In this document: positions 7,979-15,766 of the stretch, in pieces
Numbering within the stretch: the first letter of the stretch is position 1
Layout of the letters: each line of letters opens with the position of its first letter
Assembly (NCBI RefSeq): GCF_026627255.1
Contig: NZ_JAPNLM010000004.1
Location: 1 to 64,000 of the forward strand
Direction of reading: 5' to 3'
Source of the DNA: Streptomyces antarcticus
GTDB taxonomy: Bacteria > Actinomycetota > Actinomycetes > Streptomycetales > Streptomycetaceae
DNA length: 64,000 nucleotides
The notes under the pieces: model-generated
What the model was told of the DNA's origin: nothing
Seen by the model: the letters and a program-made list of their open reading frames with translations, nothing else
Databases searched by the model: none
Program-made: the position numbers and the translations under genes

Positions 7979-8007
7979 GTTCCCGGGCCGCGAAGCGGCC
8001 CGGGAAC
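7979..8007. other. Strong hairpin between istA and istB
   Basis: A perfect 13-bp stem (GTTCCCGGGCCGC, loop GAA, GCGGCCCGGGAAC) lies 6 nt after the istA stop and 40 nt before istB. There is no T-run. It could attenuate transcription into istB or act on message stability or translation; this is inference. Confidence 0.7.
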
Positions 8008-8047
8008 GGACAGTCCCGAACCATCCAGCAAGGAAAGGCAGTTGCCC

Positions 8048-8878
8048 ATGGCCACCACAGCCGTCATCGATCCGCCCGAGCTGATCCCCGCCCCGTCCCC
8101 GGTCCCGCCCGCGCCTCTCGCGCCGCCGATCCCGGCCGAGCTGGACGCGGTGCTGCGAAGGATGCGGTTCCCCTACCTCCGCGCGGCGGCCCCCGACGTA
8201 CTGGCCACCGCCCGGGCCCAACGCTGGGACCCCGCCGAGGTCGTGCGGATCCTGCTGGAGGCCGAGGCCCACGGCCGCAACGAGGCCACCCGCCGCAACC
8301 ACCACCGCCAGGCCGGCCTGCCCTCCGGCAAGACCTTCGAGTCCTGGAAGGAAGCCGACTCCTCGATCCCGCTGCCCACCCAGCACGCACTGATGACCCT
8401 GGAATGGATCGGCCGCGCGGAGAATTTGGCTGTCACCGGGCCGTCGGGGACGGGCAAGAGCCACCTGGCGGAGGCCCTGGCCCACAAGGCCATCGACGCC
8501 GGGATGCAGGTCGCCTGGTTCACCCTGGAATCGCTGACCACCCACCTGGGGCGGGCCACCGTCGACAACACCGTCACCAAGGCCATCGCGAAGATCACCC
8601 GGTGCGATTTGATCGTCGTCGACGACATCGGCATGCTCCCGTCCGGACAGGCCGCCGCCGAAGCGTTTTACCGTGTCATCGACGCCGCATACGAGCGCCG
8701 CTCGGTGATCGTGACCTCGAACCTGCACCCCTCGGGATTCGATTCGATCATGCCCAAAACCCTGGCGACCGCGGCCGTCGACCGGCTCCTGCACCACGCC
8801 CACATCATCCTCACCGAGGGCTCCTCGCTTCGGCTCACCCAAGCCACCACAGGCCAGGGTGTCACCCCGTTGGCCTGA
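8048..8878 (+). CDS. istB: IS21-family helper ATPase IstB
   Basis: DnaC/DnaA-like AAA+ ATPase of about 276 residues that stimulates IstA and helps choose the target. Walker A is [14 protein letters not shown] and Walker B is [11 protein letters not shown]. Sensor-like [10 protein letters not shown] and the C-terminal [10 protein letters not shown] follow. Either the TTG at 8042 or the ATG at 8048 could be the start; AAGGAAAGG lies just upstream of both. The N-terminal 30 residues are proline-rich. It is complete. Confidence 0.93.
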   Translation: MATTAVIDPPELIPAPSPVPPAPLAPPIPAELDAVLRRMRFPYLRAAAPDVLATARAQRWDPAEVVRILLEAEAHGRNEATRRNHHRQAGLPSGKTFESWKEADSSIPLPTQHALMTLEWIGRAENLAVTGPSGTGKSHLAEALAHKAIDAGMQVAWFTLESLTTHLGRATVDNTVTKAIAKITRCDLIVVDDIGMLPSGQAAAEAFYRVIDAAYERRSVIVTSNLHPSGFDSIMPKTLATAAVDRLLHHAHIILTEGSSLRLTQATTGQGVTPLA

Positions 8879-8907
8879 GCCCGACCGAGGGACAAATAGT
8901 CATACCG

Positions 8908-8976
8908 GACAGGGAGATCAGCTGTCCGCACACGAGGACCTGAACTGTCCGCTCACCCGGATGTCCCACTGTCCGT
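8908..8976. repeat. Right-end repeat array of the IS21 element
   Basis: Inverted copies of the end repeat finish at 8929, 8952 and 8976 (TGTCCGC/T). They mirror the 23- and 24-bp spacing of the left end. Confidence 0.85.
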
Positions 8977-8981
8977 GGACA

Positions 8982-9995
8982 GTTGTTCTCGGCCTTCTCC
9001 TTGTCGTGGCCCTTCCACAGCGAGGAGTCCGGGACGACGTCCGGGCCGGAGGCGATCACGGCCTTGAACTTGTCCGGGTGCTTCAGCACGGCCTTCAGAC
9101 CCGCGAACCCGCCGGTCGAGGAGCCCATGAACGCCCAGCCGTCACGGGACTTGACGGTGCGGAAGTTCGCCTTCATCAGGTCCGGCACGTCCTCGGTGAG
9201 CCAGGTGCCCATCTTCGGCTGGCCGGGGATGTCGGAGGCGTCCCAGTAGACGCCCTTGTCGTCCGGGCCGGGGTTGAGCACCGGCATCGCCAGGATGAAG
9301 GGCTTGCTCTTGCCCTCCGCGTACCACTTGCCGATGCTGCTCTGGAGGCCCAGGTCGGTGCCCATCCAGTAGTTGCTCGGGTAACCGGCGCCGCCCGGCA
9401 GGGCGATCATGACCGGGAAGCCGCTCTTGGCGAACTTGGGGTCGTTGTACTCCTTGGGCGCCCAGACCCAGACCTTGCCCTTGAAGCCCGACTTCTTGCC
9501 GTCCAGCGTGGTGACGGCGATGTGCGTCCCGTCGGCCAGGGTCGCCGCGTTCTTGAAGTCGGCGGCCGGGCCCGTGGGCATCAGCATCTTCGAGTTCACC
9601 GGCTGCGGCGTCTCCGCGCCCGTCTTGCCGGGGCCGCCCGCGGGCGGACGGCCGAAGGAGACCGCCGCGCCCTTGTCGGTGAACGGGGGTATCTCGTAGT
9701 GGTTCATCACGAGCGCCGCGATGCCCGCCAGGGCGAGGACGGACGTGCCGGCGATCACCCAGCGGCGCAGCCGTGACTTCCGGGGGCGCGGGGCCTCCGG
9801 CGGCTCCTGCCCGTACGGTTCCCGGCCGTACGGCTCCTGCCCGTAGGGCTGCTGCCCGTACGGTTCCTGGCCGTAGGACGGCTGCCCGTATGGCTGTTGC
9901 CCGTACTGCTGTCCGCCGTGGGGCGGCTGTGGCTGCGGCTGCCGCCCTTCCGGCCGGTACGGCTGGTACTGCTGCCCGTCGGGTGCGTACGACAT
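8982..9995 (-). pseudogene. 5' fragment of membrane-anchored esterase (PF00756-like) split by IS21
   Basis: Encodes about 338 residues before the IS interrupts it; the chimeric frame stops inside the IS at 8862. The ATG at 9995 begins [16 protein letters not shown] cytoplasmic Tyr/Gln/Pro-rich repeat region ([10 protein letters not shown] type, residues about 25-70) is followed by one membrane helix ([19 protein letters not shown]). The extracytoplasmic esterase domain comes next: [33 protein letters not shown] and nucleophile elbow [11 protein letters not shown]. The acid and histidine of the triad lie in the 5964-6226 fragment, so the truncated product cannot have a full active site. The family is shared with antigen-85/EsteraseD-type enzymes; the substrate is unknown. 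Confidence 0.88.
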
Positions 9996-10281
9996 GTGCG
10001 GTGGCTCTCCGGCTGGTGCTGCCCCGATGGGGCGGGGTGGTCTGGCGTGGGTTCCTTCCGTTCGAAGGATGTACGAAAGCATGCCAGGGTTCCGCATTTT
10101 TCCTTCTCTTGGGGTGCCCTAGGCCAGGACCTTGCCCGGCGCCCGCCGGTCCCCGGAGTTTCCGGTCCTCCGGCCGACCGCCCCTGGCCCCCGCGGGGTC
10201 CCCCCGGTACGGTGCGTCCGCACCGGCCGCCGGACCGCCCGGCCGGAGCTCCCGGGCACGCACCCGTACCGAGAGGCCCCC

Positions 10282-11310
10282 ATGACCCTCCAGCGCCGGA
10301 TGCTGATCCTCGCCGCCGTGCTCGTCCTGCTGGCCGCGGTGGGGGTGGGCGCCGTACTGCGCGCCTCCTCCCGGGCGGACGACAAGGACCGGGCCCGGGA
10401 CGGCGGCCCCCGCGCCACCCGGGGCGCGGTGTCCCTGGCCCCCGGCGACGGCGGCCGGCGGATCGTGTTCCGCAACATGGCCTGGGGCCCGCACCGCGAC
10501 GAACTCGCCACCGTCCCGGCCGCCGCGCCCGGGGGCGACCGCACCACCTCCGGGGTGAACTGCCTGCGCTTCCACGCGGCGGCCGGCACCGGGATCTGCC
10601 TCCAGGCGGCCGGGGGCGCAGTCCAGGACGGCTACCGGGCCGTCGTCCTCGACGCCCGGCTCGCCGAGGTCGCGGCGTACCCCCTGGCCGGCATACCGAC
10701 CCGGGCCCGGGTCTCGCCCGGCGGGCACCTCGCCGCGTGGACGGTCTTCGTCGGCGGGGACTCGTACGCCGGCACCGACTTCTCGACGCGGACCTCCGTG
10801 GTCGACCTGCGCACCGGCCGCCTCGACGCCTCGCTGGAGGACTTCGCGGTGGTCAGGGACGGCAAGCCGTACCGCAGCGCCGACGTGAACTTCTGGGGGG
10901 TCACCTTCACCGCCGACGAACGGACCTTCTACGCGACCCTGGCCACCGGCGGCCGGACCCACCTGGTCCGCGGGGACCTTGCGGCGCGCACGGTGACCAC
11001 GCTGCGCGAGAACGCCGAGTGCCCGTCGCTGTCACCCGACGGAACCCGGGTGGTGTTCAAGCAGCGGGTGCCCGGGCGGCCCGCCGAGGCACCGTGGCGG
11101 CTGTACGCCCTGGACCTGGCCACCGGGACGCAGACCCCGCTCGCCGAGGAGCGCAGCGTCGACGACCAGGTCGTCTGGACGGACGACCGGACCGTCGTCT
11201 ACTCCCTTCCCGGGGACTTCGGGGCGGACCTGTACGCGGTGCCGGCCGACGGCGGCGGCGCTCCGGCCCCGCTCATGGCGTCGGCCCTCGGCCCGGCCTT
11301 CCTCGAGTGA
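10282..11310 (+). CDS. TolB-like beta-propeller protein with N-terminal membrane anchor
   Basis: A 342-residue protein; ATG at 10282 with GAGAGG upstream. One hydrophobic segment (RRMLILAAVLVLLAAVGVGA, residues about 5-24) makes it membrane-anchored or secreted. The rest contains repeated WD40/PD40-type blades: RIVFRNMAWGPHRDELATVP, ARVSPGGHLAAWTVF, WGVTFTADERTFYATLATGG, PSLSPDGTRVVFKQ, and DDQVVWTDDRTVVYSLPG. These S-P-D-G-x2-(V/L)-x-(F/W) motifs are typical of TolB-like propellers that bind other proteins or glycans. No catalytic motif is visible. A strong terminator follows. Confidence 0.78.
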   Translation: MTLQRRMLILAAVLVLLAAVGVGAVLRASSRADDKDRARDGGPRATRGAVSLAPGDGGRRIVFRNMAWGPHRDELATVPAAAPGGDRTTSGVNCLRFHAAAGTGICLQAAGGAVQDGYRAVVLDARLAEVAAYPLAGIPTRARVSPGGHLAAWTVFVGGDSYAGTDFSTRTSVVDLRTGRLDASLEDFAVVRDGKPYRSADVNFWGVTFTADERTFYATLATGGRTHLVRGDLAARTVTTLRENAECPSLSPDGTRVVFKQRVPGRPAEAPWRLYALDLATGTQTPLAEERSVDDQVVWTDDRTVVYSLPGDFGADLYAVPADGGGAPAPLMASALGPAFLE

Positions 11311-11326
11311 TCAGCCGGGGGAGGGG

Positions 11327-11366
11327 ACGCGGACGGGACGGCCCGGCGGGGCCGTTCCGTCCGCGT
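11327..11366. terminator. Bidirectional intrinsic terminator
   Basis: An extended hairpin: outer arms ACGCGGACGG and CCGTCCGCGT, inner arms ACGGCCC and GGGCCGT, loop GGCG, joined through one G-T pair. It sits between the convergent TolB-like and GNAT genes. A 17-bp direct repeat (GGGAGGGCGCGGGCCGG) follows at about 11369-11404. Confidence 0.8.
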
Positions 11367-11411
11367 GCGGGAGGGCGCGGGCCGGTATGGGAGGGCGCGG
11401 GCCGGGATGGC

Positions 11412-12098
11412 TCAGGCCGGGACCAGGGTCTTGCGGCGCCGCTTGCGCCCCGCCGCGGGCGACAGCTTCAGCTCGATGACCGACCGCACGGTCGGCCACT
11501 CCTCGTCGAGGATCGAGTAGAAGGCCGTACTGCGGACCGCCCCGTCCAGCCCCCTGGAATGGGCCCGGCGGACCCCCTCGGAGGTGAAGCCGAGCCGTTC
11601 CATGGCGGCCCGGGATCGGCCGTTGCGGGCGTCCGCGCGCAGCGAGACGCGCCGGACGCCCCAGGTCTCGAAGGCATGGCGGAGCATGAGGAGCTTCGCC
11701 TCGGTGTTGATGCCGGTTCCCTGGGCGCCCGGGGACAGCCAGGTGTTGCCGATCTCGGCGGCATCGGGGATCGCCGTCGCCGGATCGCCGAACGGGACTC
11801 CCGGCACGGCGGGCCACACCAGGGGCCCCTGCCAGTAGTCGAGTTCCAGGAACCGGGTCGAACCGACCACCCGTCCGTCGGTGGCTCTGACCACCGCGAA
11901 CGGGAGCGATCGACCCGCCGCCTGATCGGCGAGGGCACGGTCGATGTACTCGTGGGACGCCTGCAGCCCGTGCGGCACGGGGGTGAAGGCGTAAGTCGTA
12001 CGATCCTCGGCCCCGGCCACGGCCAAGGCCTCGGTGTGGTGGGGGGCGAGGGGCTCGAGCCGCACGGTGCGGCCGGCGAGGAGTACGGGTACGGGCAC
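11412..12098 (-). CDS. GNAT acetyltransferase, RimJ/RimL type
   Basis: About 228 residues from the GTG at 12098, with GAAGG 5 nt upstream; the frame is open to 12173 without coding character. Features are VRLEPLAPHHTEAL at the N-terminus, PFAVVRATDGRVVGSTRFLE, and the motif A equivalent WLSPGAQGTGINTEAKLLML. Then come RVSLRADARNGRSRAAMERL and GFTSEGVRRAHSRG. This is the Acetyltransf_3 pattern seen in ribosomal-protein and small-molecule N-acetyltransferases. A basic tail (GRKRRRK) ends the protein. The substrate is not predictable. Confidence 0.82.
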   Translation of the reverse strand: MPVPVLLAGRTVRLEPLAPHHTEALAVAGAEDRTTYAFTPVPHGLQASHEYIDRALADQAAGRSLPFAVVRATDGRVVGSTRFLELDYWQGPLVWPAVPGVPFGDPATAIPDAAEIGNTWLSPGAQGTGINTEAKLLMLRHAFETWGVRRVSLRADARNGRSRAAMERLGFTSEGVRRAHSRGLDGAVRSTAFYSILDEEWPTVRSVIELKLSPAAGRKRRRKTLVPA

Positions 12099-12238
12099 GG
12101 AGCCTTCGGTCCTTCTGGGCGGTGGGGTGGTTGCACAGTCTGCGTCCCTGACGTCGCCCCCCGTGCAAAACACGAGTGAAAGGCAACGGGCTGTCAGGTG
12201 AACGCGAGTGGCTCAATGTAGCCCCTCGAAGTCCTCTC

Positions 12239-12674
12239 ATGAACCCCCGATTCGGCAATGGCGCGCGACTCTTTTTCGACGATCTCGGACCCCGCACCGG
12301 GGCGCCCGTTTTCTTGATCCACGGACATCCGCCCCACCGCGCGATGTGGGCCCCCCAGCCGGCCGCACCGACCGCGGCGGGCTATCGGGTCAACGCTCCT
12401 GACCTGCGGGGATACGGGGAAAGTCCGGTGATCCCCGGCAAGGCCCCGCGCGCCGGTCCCGCAGACGACCTGGCTGCTCTGCCCGCCGGTCCGAAAATCG
12501 AACGAGTGATCGTCGGCGGTGTGTCCATGGGGGGCGGACAGCGATGGAGAAACGACTGCGCCACCCGTGTCCGGTGAGCGCCCTCGTCCTGTCCGACACG
12601 ACGACACCACGGAGGGCGGGCGCGGGCTCGACCTGTCCGACTTCGAGGTGGCGGCGTACTCCCCGGTGAGCTGA
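12239..12674 (+). pseudogene. Broken alpha/beta hydrolase gene
   Basis: The frame from ATG 12239 to 12577 encodes a hydrolase N-terminus: APVFLIHGHPPHRAMW (oxyanion HG), YRVNAPDLRGYGES, and VGGVSMGGG at the nucleophile elbow. Immediately after the elbow the homology changes frame: the next expected motif, ALVLSDT, is read in another frame at about 12577-12603. A coding-like tail ending DLSDFEVAAYSPVS closes at about 12674. The acid and histidine region is missing. The gene has suffered at least one frameshift and an internal deletion. An open reading frame of 112 codons remains but should not give an active enzyme. Confidence 0.6.
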
Positions 12675-12765
12675 GCCCGGCCGGCGCCTGAGACCATCGG
12701 GGGATGGACTGCGTGAGGGATCCGGGCGCCGGGCGCGCAGCCGCGGCCGTACCGGGAGCCTGACC

Positions 12766-13434
12766 TTGGACGAAGCACTGCGTCGGCTGGCCGCCGTCGG
12801 CCCCTTCTTCGCCGTTCCGTTCGGGAAGGAACCGCCCGGCCCCGGTTTCCGGCCGCTGACCGAGCTGTACGGGGAGCACCTGGGACCGTACGTGGCCGAG
12901 GTGGGCCGGCGGATCGGCACCGGACCGGACCGGGTCGCCGCCTCGACCGCACAGTTCGGCATCGCCTCGCGGCTGTGGTCGCTCGGGCTCGGGTGTCTCG
13001 CGCTGGCCGGACGGGTGCCGGACCTGGACCCCGGCCGGGTGTGGTGGAGGCTGCCCCGCGCGGGCTCGCTGGAACTGTGGCTGCCCGAGCCCGGCGGGCT
13101 GCCGGCCGAGGCGCTGGCGCTGACCGTCCTGGACAACCTGGACCTGCTCGGCACCCGCCTGCGCGAGCGGTTCGGGGTCTCGCCCAAGGTCCTGCGGGGC
13201 AACACCGCGTCGGGACTCGTGGGGGCGCTGCGGGTGCTGACGGACCGGGTCGAGGGGGACGCCGCCGTGGTCGCGGCGGCCGCCCTGCTGGCCGAGGGCG
13301 GGCCGCTGGCGGGCACCGGCACCTTCCTCCACGAGCCGGGGATCGGCGTGGCCTTCGTCCGGGGCAGCTGCTGCCTCTACTACAAGGTCCCGGGCGGCGG
13401 CTTCTGCGGGGACTGCGTCCTGCGGACCCGGTAG
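12766..13434 (+). CDS. FhuF-like [2Fe-2S] ferric iron reductase
   Basis: Predicted (2Fe-2S)-binding protein of 222 residues that would reduce ferric siderophore complexes in the cytoplasm. The C-terminal motif RGSCCLYYKVPGGGFCGDC has the C-C-x10-C-x2-C arrangement of FhuF. Upstream are ASTAQFGIASRLWSLGLGCLA and LRGNTASGLVGALRVL, both usual in the Streptomyces family. The start is a TTG with GGGAG upstream; the nearby ATG and GTG are out of frame. No siderophore or permease genes lie next to it, so its partner is unknown. Confidence 0.82.
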   Translation: MDEALRRLAAVGPFFAVPFGKEPPGPGFRPLTELYGEHLGPYVAEVGRRIGTGPDRVAASTAQFGIASRLWSLGLGCLALAGRVPDLDPGRVWWRLPRAGSLELWLPEPGGLPAEALALTVLDNLDLLGTRLRERFGVSPKVLRGNTASGLVGALRVLTDRVEGDAAVVAAAALLAEGGPLAGTGTFLHEPGIGVAFVRGSCCLYYKVPGGGFCGDCVLRTR

Positions 13435-13732
13435 GCCACCCCTCCCGTCGCCCCGCCCCGCGTCGCCGAGTGGACGGGCCGGGCGCGGAGGGGCAGGGCA
13501 CGGACGGGCGGGGTACGGACGGGGGGCCGTTCGGAGCACCGCGAGGAGTTCTGCCCGGGCCGGCCGCAGCGGATGTACGACCTGCTCCGCTCGCGGCGCG
13601 CGTACGTGAAACCGACGCGGGCCACCGGGGCACAGTTGCACTGTTCCCCGATGGCCCGCGGCAGCACTGCGATGTCGTCCTCGACTGGCCGGCCGGCGTG
13701 CTGTGACGGCCGTCCCGGTGTCCTGGCCCCGA
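13435..13732. other. Non-coding or decayed region
   Basis: No complete gene seen. Short GC3-biased stretches in two plus-strand frames (EEFCPGRPQRMYDLLRS near 13545-13600; DGPRQHCDVVLDWPAGVL near 13649-13706) hint at a decayed gene but match no family I recognise. Confidence 0.35.
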
Positions 13733-15535
13733 CTAGAAGGTCAGGCTCCAGGAGTCGATCTTGCCGGTGTCGCCTCCGGCGTTGTCGTTCACCCGCAGCT
13801 TCCAGGTGCCGTTCGCGACCTCCGAGGAGGCGTTGACGGTGTAGGTCTGATTGATGTTGTCGGTGCTGCCGCCCGAGCGGTTGTGCACCGTGTACACGGT
13901 GCCGTCGGGAGCCACGAGGTCGACCTTCAGGTCGCCGATGTACGTGTGCACGACGTTCACACCCACCTTGAGGGTGGCCGGGGCGTTACCCGTCACGCCG
14001 GAGGCCGTGACCGGGCTCTCGACCGTGGTGTTGTCGCCGATGGCGAAGTCACCCGTGTTCTCGAAGAACTTGCCGGGGGGCGGGGTGGAGCCGACGGCCT
14101 TCAGGGCGTCGGTCTGGCCCTCGCCGAAGAAGCCGTTCTTGGCGGTGGTGCCCTTGCAGCGGCTGTCCGACGGGCAGGCGACGTCGTTGGCCTGGGTGGC
14201 CAGCTTGTCGCGCAGCTGCGCCGGGGTGATGCCCGGGTTGGTGCTCGCCAGCAGCGCGGCCACGCCCGCGACGTGCGGGGACGCCATCGAGGTACCGCTC
14301 ATGCTGCCGTACTTGCCGCCCGGCAGGGTGCTGTAGATGCCGGTGGCGTCGCCGCCGGGGGCCGTGATGTCCACGACGTTCAGGCCGTAGTTGGAGTACG
14401 AGGCCTTCGCGGTGGTGCCCATCGCCGAGACCGTGACCACGCCCGGGAGCTCGGTCGGGATGTCCAGGCAGGCGTTGGTGATGGTGCGGGTGACCGGCGT
14501 CGAGTCGTTGGGGCTCTCGGTGTCGGTCGTCTTGTTGGCCAGGTCGAGGTTGGAGTTGCCGGCCGCGGCGACCTGGAGCGAGCCCTTGCCCTCGGCGTAC
14601 TCCTGGGCGCGCTTGACGCCCTCGATGATCGCGGCCTGGTCGGCGTTGTCCGGGCAGTTGAACTGCCACGGGTCGGTGTAGTAGCTGTTGTTCGTGACCT
14701 TGAAGCCGTGGTCGCCGGCCCACATGAAGCCGCAGACGGTGTTCTCGGCAAAGAAGAGCGAGGAGCCCGGCTCCGCGATGCGCACCGAGGAGATCTTCAC
14801 GCCCGGGGCCACGCCGATGACGCCCTTGCCGTTCTTGGCGGCGGCGACCGTACCGGCCACGTGCGTGCCGTGGGTGCCGACGTCCCGCCAGGCTCCGGCG
14901 CGGGTGTCCGCCTTGCCGTACGCGCAGGACGCGGAGTCCGCCGCGTTGAAGTTCGGCGCCAGGTCCTGGTGCTGGTCGTCCACACCGGTGTCCAGGATGC
15001 CGACCTTGACGGTGGCGGAGCCCGTGGTGACGGCCCAGGCCTGGTCGGCCTTGATCTGGGTCATGTCGGCGCGGACGGGCTCGCCCGAACCGGTCGTGGA
15101 CTGCGCCGGGTTGGCGGGCAGTGCCGGGTTGTAGGCGTCCGCCGGCACGTCCGACGTACGGGTGGCGCCGACCTGCTGGACCCCGCTGACGCCGCGCAGG
15201 GTGGCGGCGAAGGAGGCCGAGGAGGAGTGGGCGACGATGACGCCGATGGCGTCGTAGTTCGCGAAGACCGTGCCGCCGTTGGCGGTGACGGCGGAGCGTA
15301 CCGCCGAACTGTCACCCGGGGCGGTGATCACGAGGTAGGCGCGGGTGCCGGCGGCCCAGGTCGCACTCTGGGAAGCCGGTGCCGCCGCCTGCGGCGCGGG
15401 GGCCGGGGCCGGTGCGCCGGGGGAGACCGGGGCGGTACCGGCGAGAGCGGCGGGGGCCCCGAAGGCCAGTGCGGCGCCGAGGGCGGCGGCCAGCACCAGG
15501 GTACGTCGAGGTCTGCTGGATATGTGGGGTATCAA
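13733..15535 (-). CDS. Secreted subtilisin-like (S8) serine protease with P-domain
   Basis: Extracellular endopeptidase of about 600 residues. TTG at 15535 with GGAGG 5 nt upstream. A signal peptide (RRTLVLAAALGAALAF, cleaved near ALAG) is followed by an inhibitor-I9-type propeptide (YLVITAPGDSSAVRSAV...GVSGVQQVG, about residues 60-125). The S8 domain has Asp182 (ILDTGVDD), His222 (GTHGTHVAG), the oxyanion Asn in AAAGNSN and Ser416 (SGTSMASPHVAG). The C-terminal 95 residues form a proprotein-convertase P-domain: NTGDFAIGDN, HTYIGDLKVDLVAPDGT, GTWKLRVNDNAGGDTG. The triad is complete, so it should be active after autoprocessing. Confidence 0.93.
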   Translation of the reverse strand: MIPHISSRPRRTLVLAAALGAALAFGAPAALAGTAPVSPGAPAPAPAPQAAAPASQSATWAAGTRAYLVITAPGDSSAVRSAVTANGGTVFANYDAIGVIVAHSSSASFAATLRGVSGVQQVGATRTSDVPADAYNPALPANPAQSTTGSGEPVRADMTQIKADQAWAVTTGSATVKVGILDTGVDDQHQDLAPNFNAADSASCAYGKADTRAGAWRDVGTHGTHVAGTVAAAKNGKGVIGVAPGVKISSVRIAEPGSSLFFAENTVCGFMWAGDHGFKVTNNSYYTDPWQFNCPDNADQAAIIEGVKRAQEYAEGKGSLQVAAAGNSNLDLANKTTDTESPNDSTPVTRTITNACLDIPTELPGVVTVSAMGTTAKASYSNYGLNVVDITAPGGDATGIYSTLPGGKYGSMSGTSMASPHVAGVAALLASTNPGITPAQLRDKLATQANDVACPSDSRCKGTTAKNGFFGEGQTDALKAVGSTPPPGKFFENTGDFAIGDNTTVESPVTASGVTGNAPATLKVGVNVVHTYIGDLKVDLVAPDGTVYTVHNRSGGSTDNINQTYTVNASSEVANGTWKLRVNDNAGGDTGKIDSWSLTF

Positions 15536-15766
15536 GGCGTCCTCCGAAGACCCGGTGGGTCGCACCTACCGGGCCGTACGAAACGAGTGGTGGACGCAAG
15601 ATGTCAGACGCATGCCCCGGTGCGGAAGTACCTTTTGCAACACGGGGGTTCGTTTATCGGTGGCGGCTAACCGAGTATGGGTGAGATGTGTGGTCTGTGC
15701 CGGGTCCGGCCGGGCTGGGCACCGTGGGGGCGAGCCCGGCCCGGCCTTCCCGCGCGGGCGTTCCGG

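Larger units (their letters stand above)
6227..8981 (+). mobile_element. IS21-family insertion sequence, 2755 bp, with 5-bp target duplication
   Basis: A complete IS: it starts TG and ends CA, and is flanked by direct repeats GTTGT at 6222-6226 and 8982-8986. It carries istA and istB in the usual order. Each end has three copies of a GCGGACA repeat spaced 24 and 23 bp, the multi-repeat end structure known for IS21. The innermost pair (6279-6300 and 8908-8929) is identical over 22 bp. Intact genes, matching ends and a perfect duplication suggest a recent, possibly active insertion. The target is an esterase gene read on the minus strand. Confidence 0.95.

Noticed and set aside
9800..9960. Repetitive DNA resembling a short-repeat array
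   Set aside because: Not CRISPR: repeats are in-frame PYGQ(E/Q) codons of the esterase cytoplasmic tail with no spacers.
9142..10962. 606-codon minus-strand frame over the esterase fragment and TolB-like gene
   Set aside because: Spans two real genes on both strands and has no domain pattern; GC-skewed artefact.
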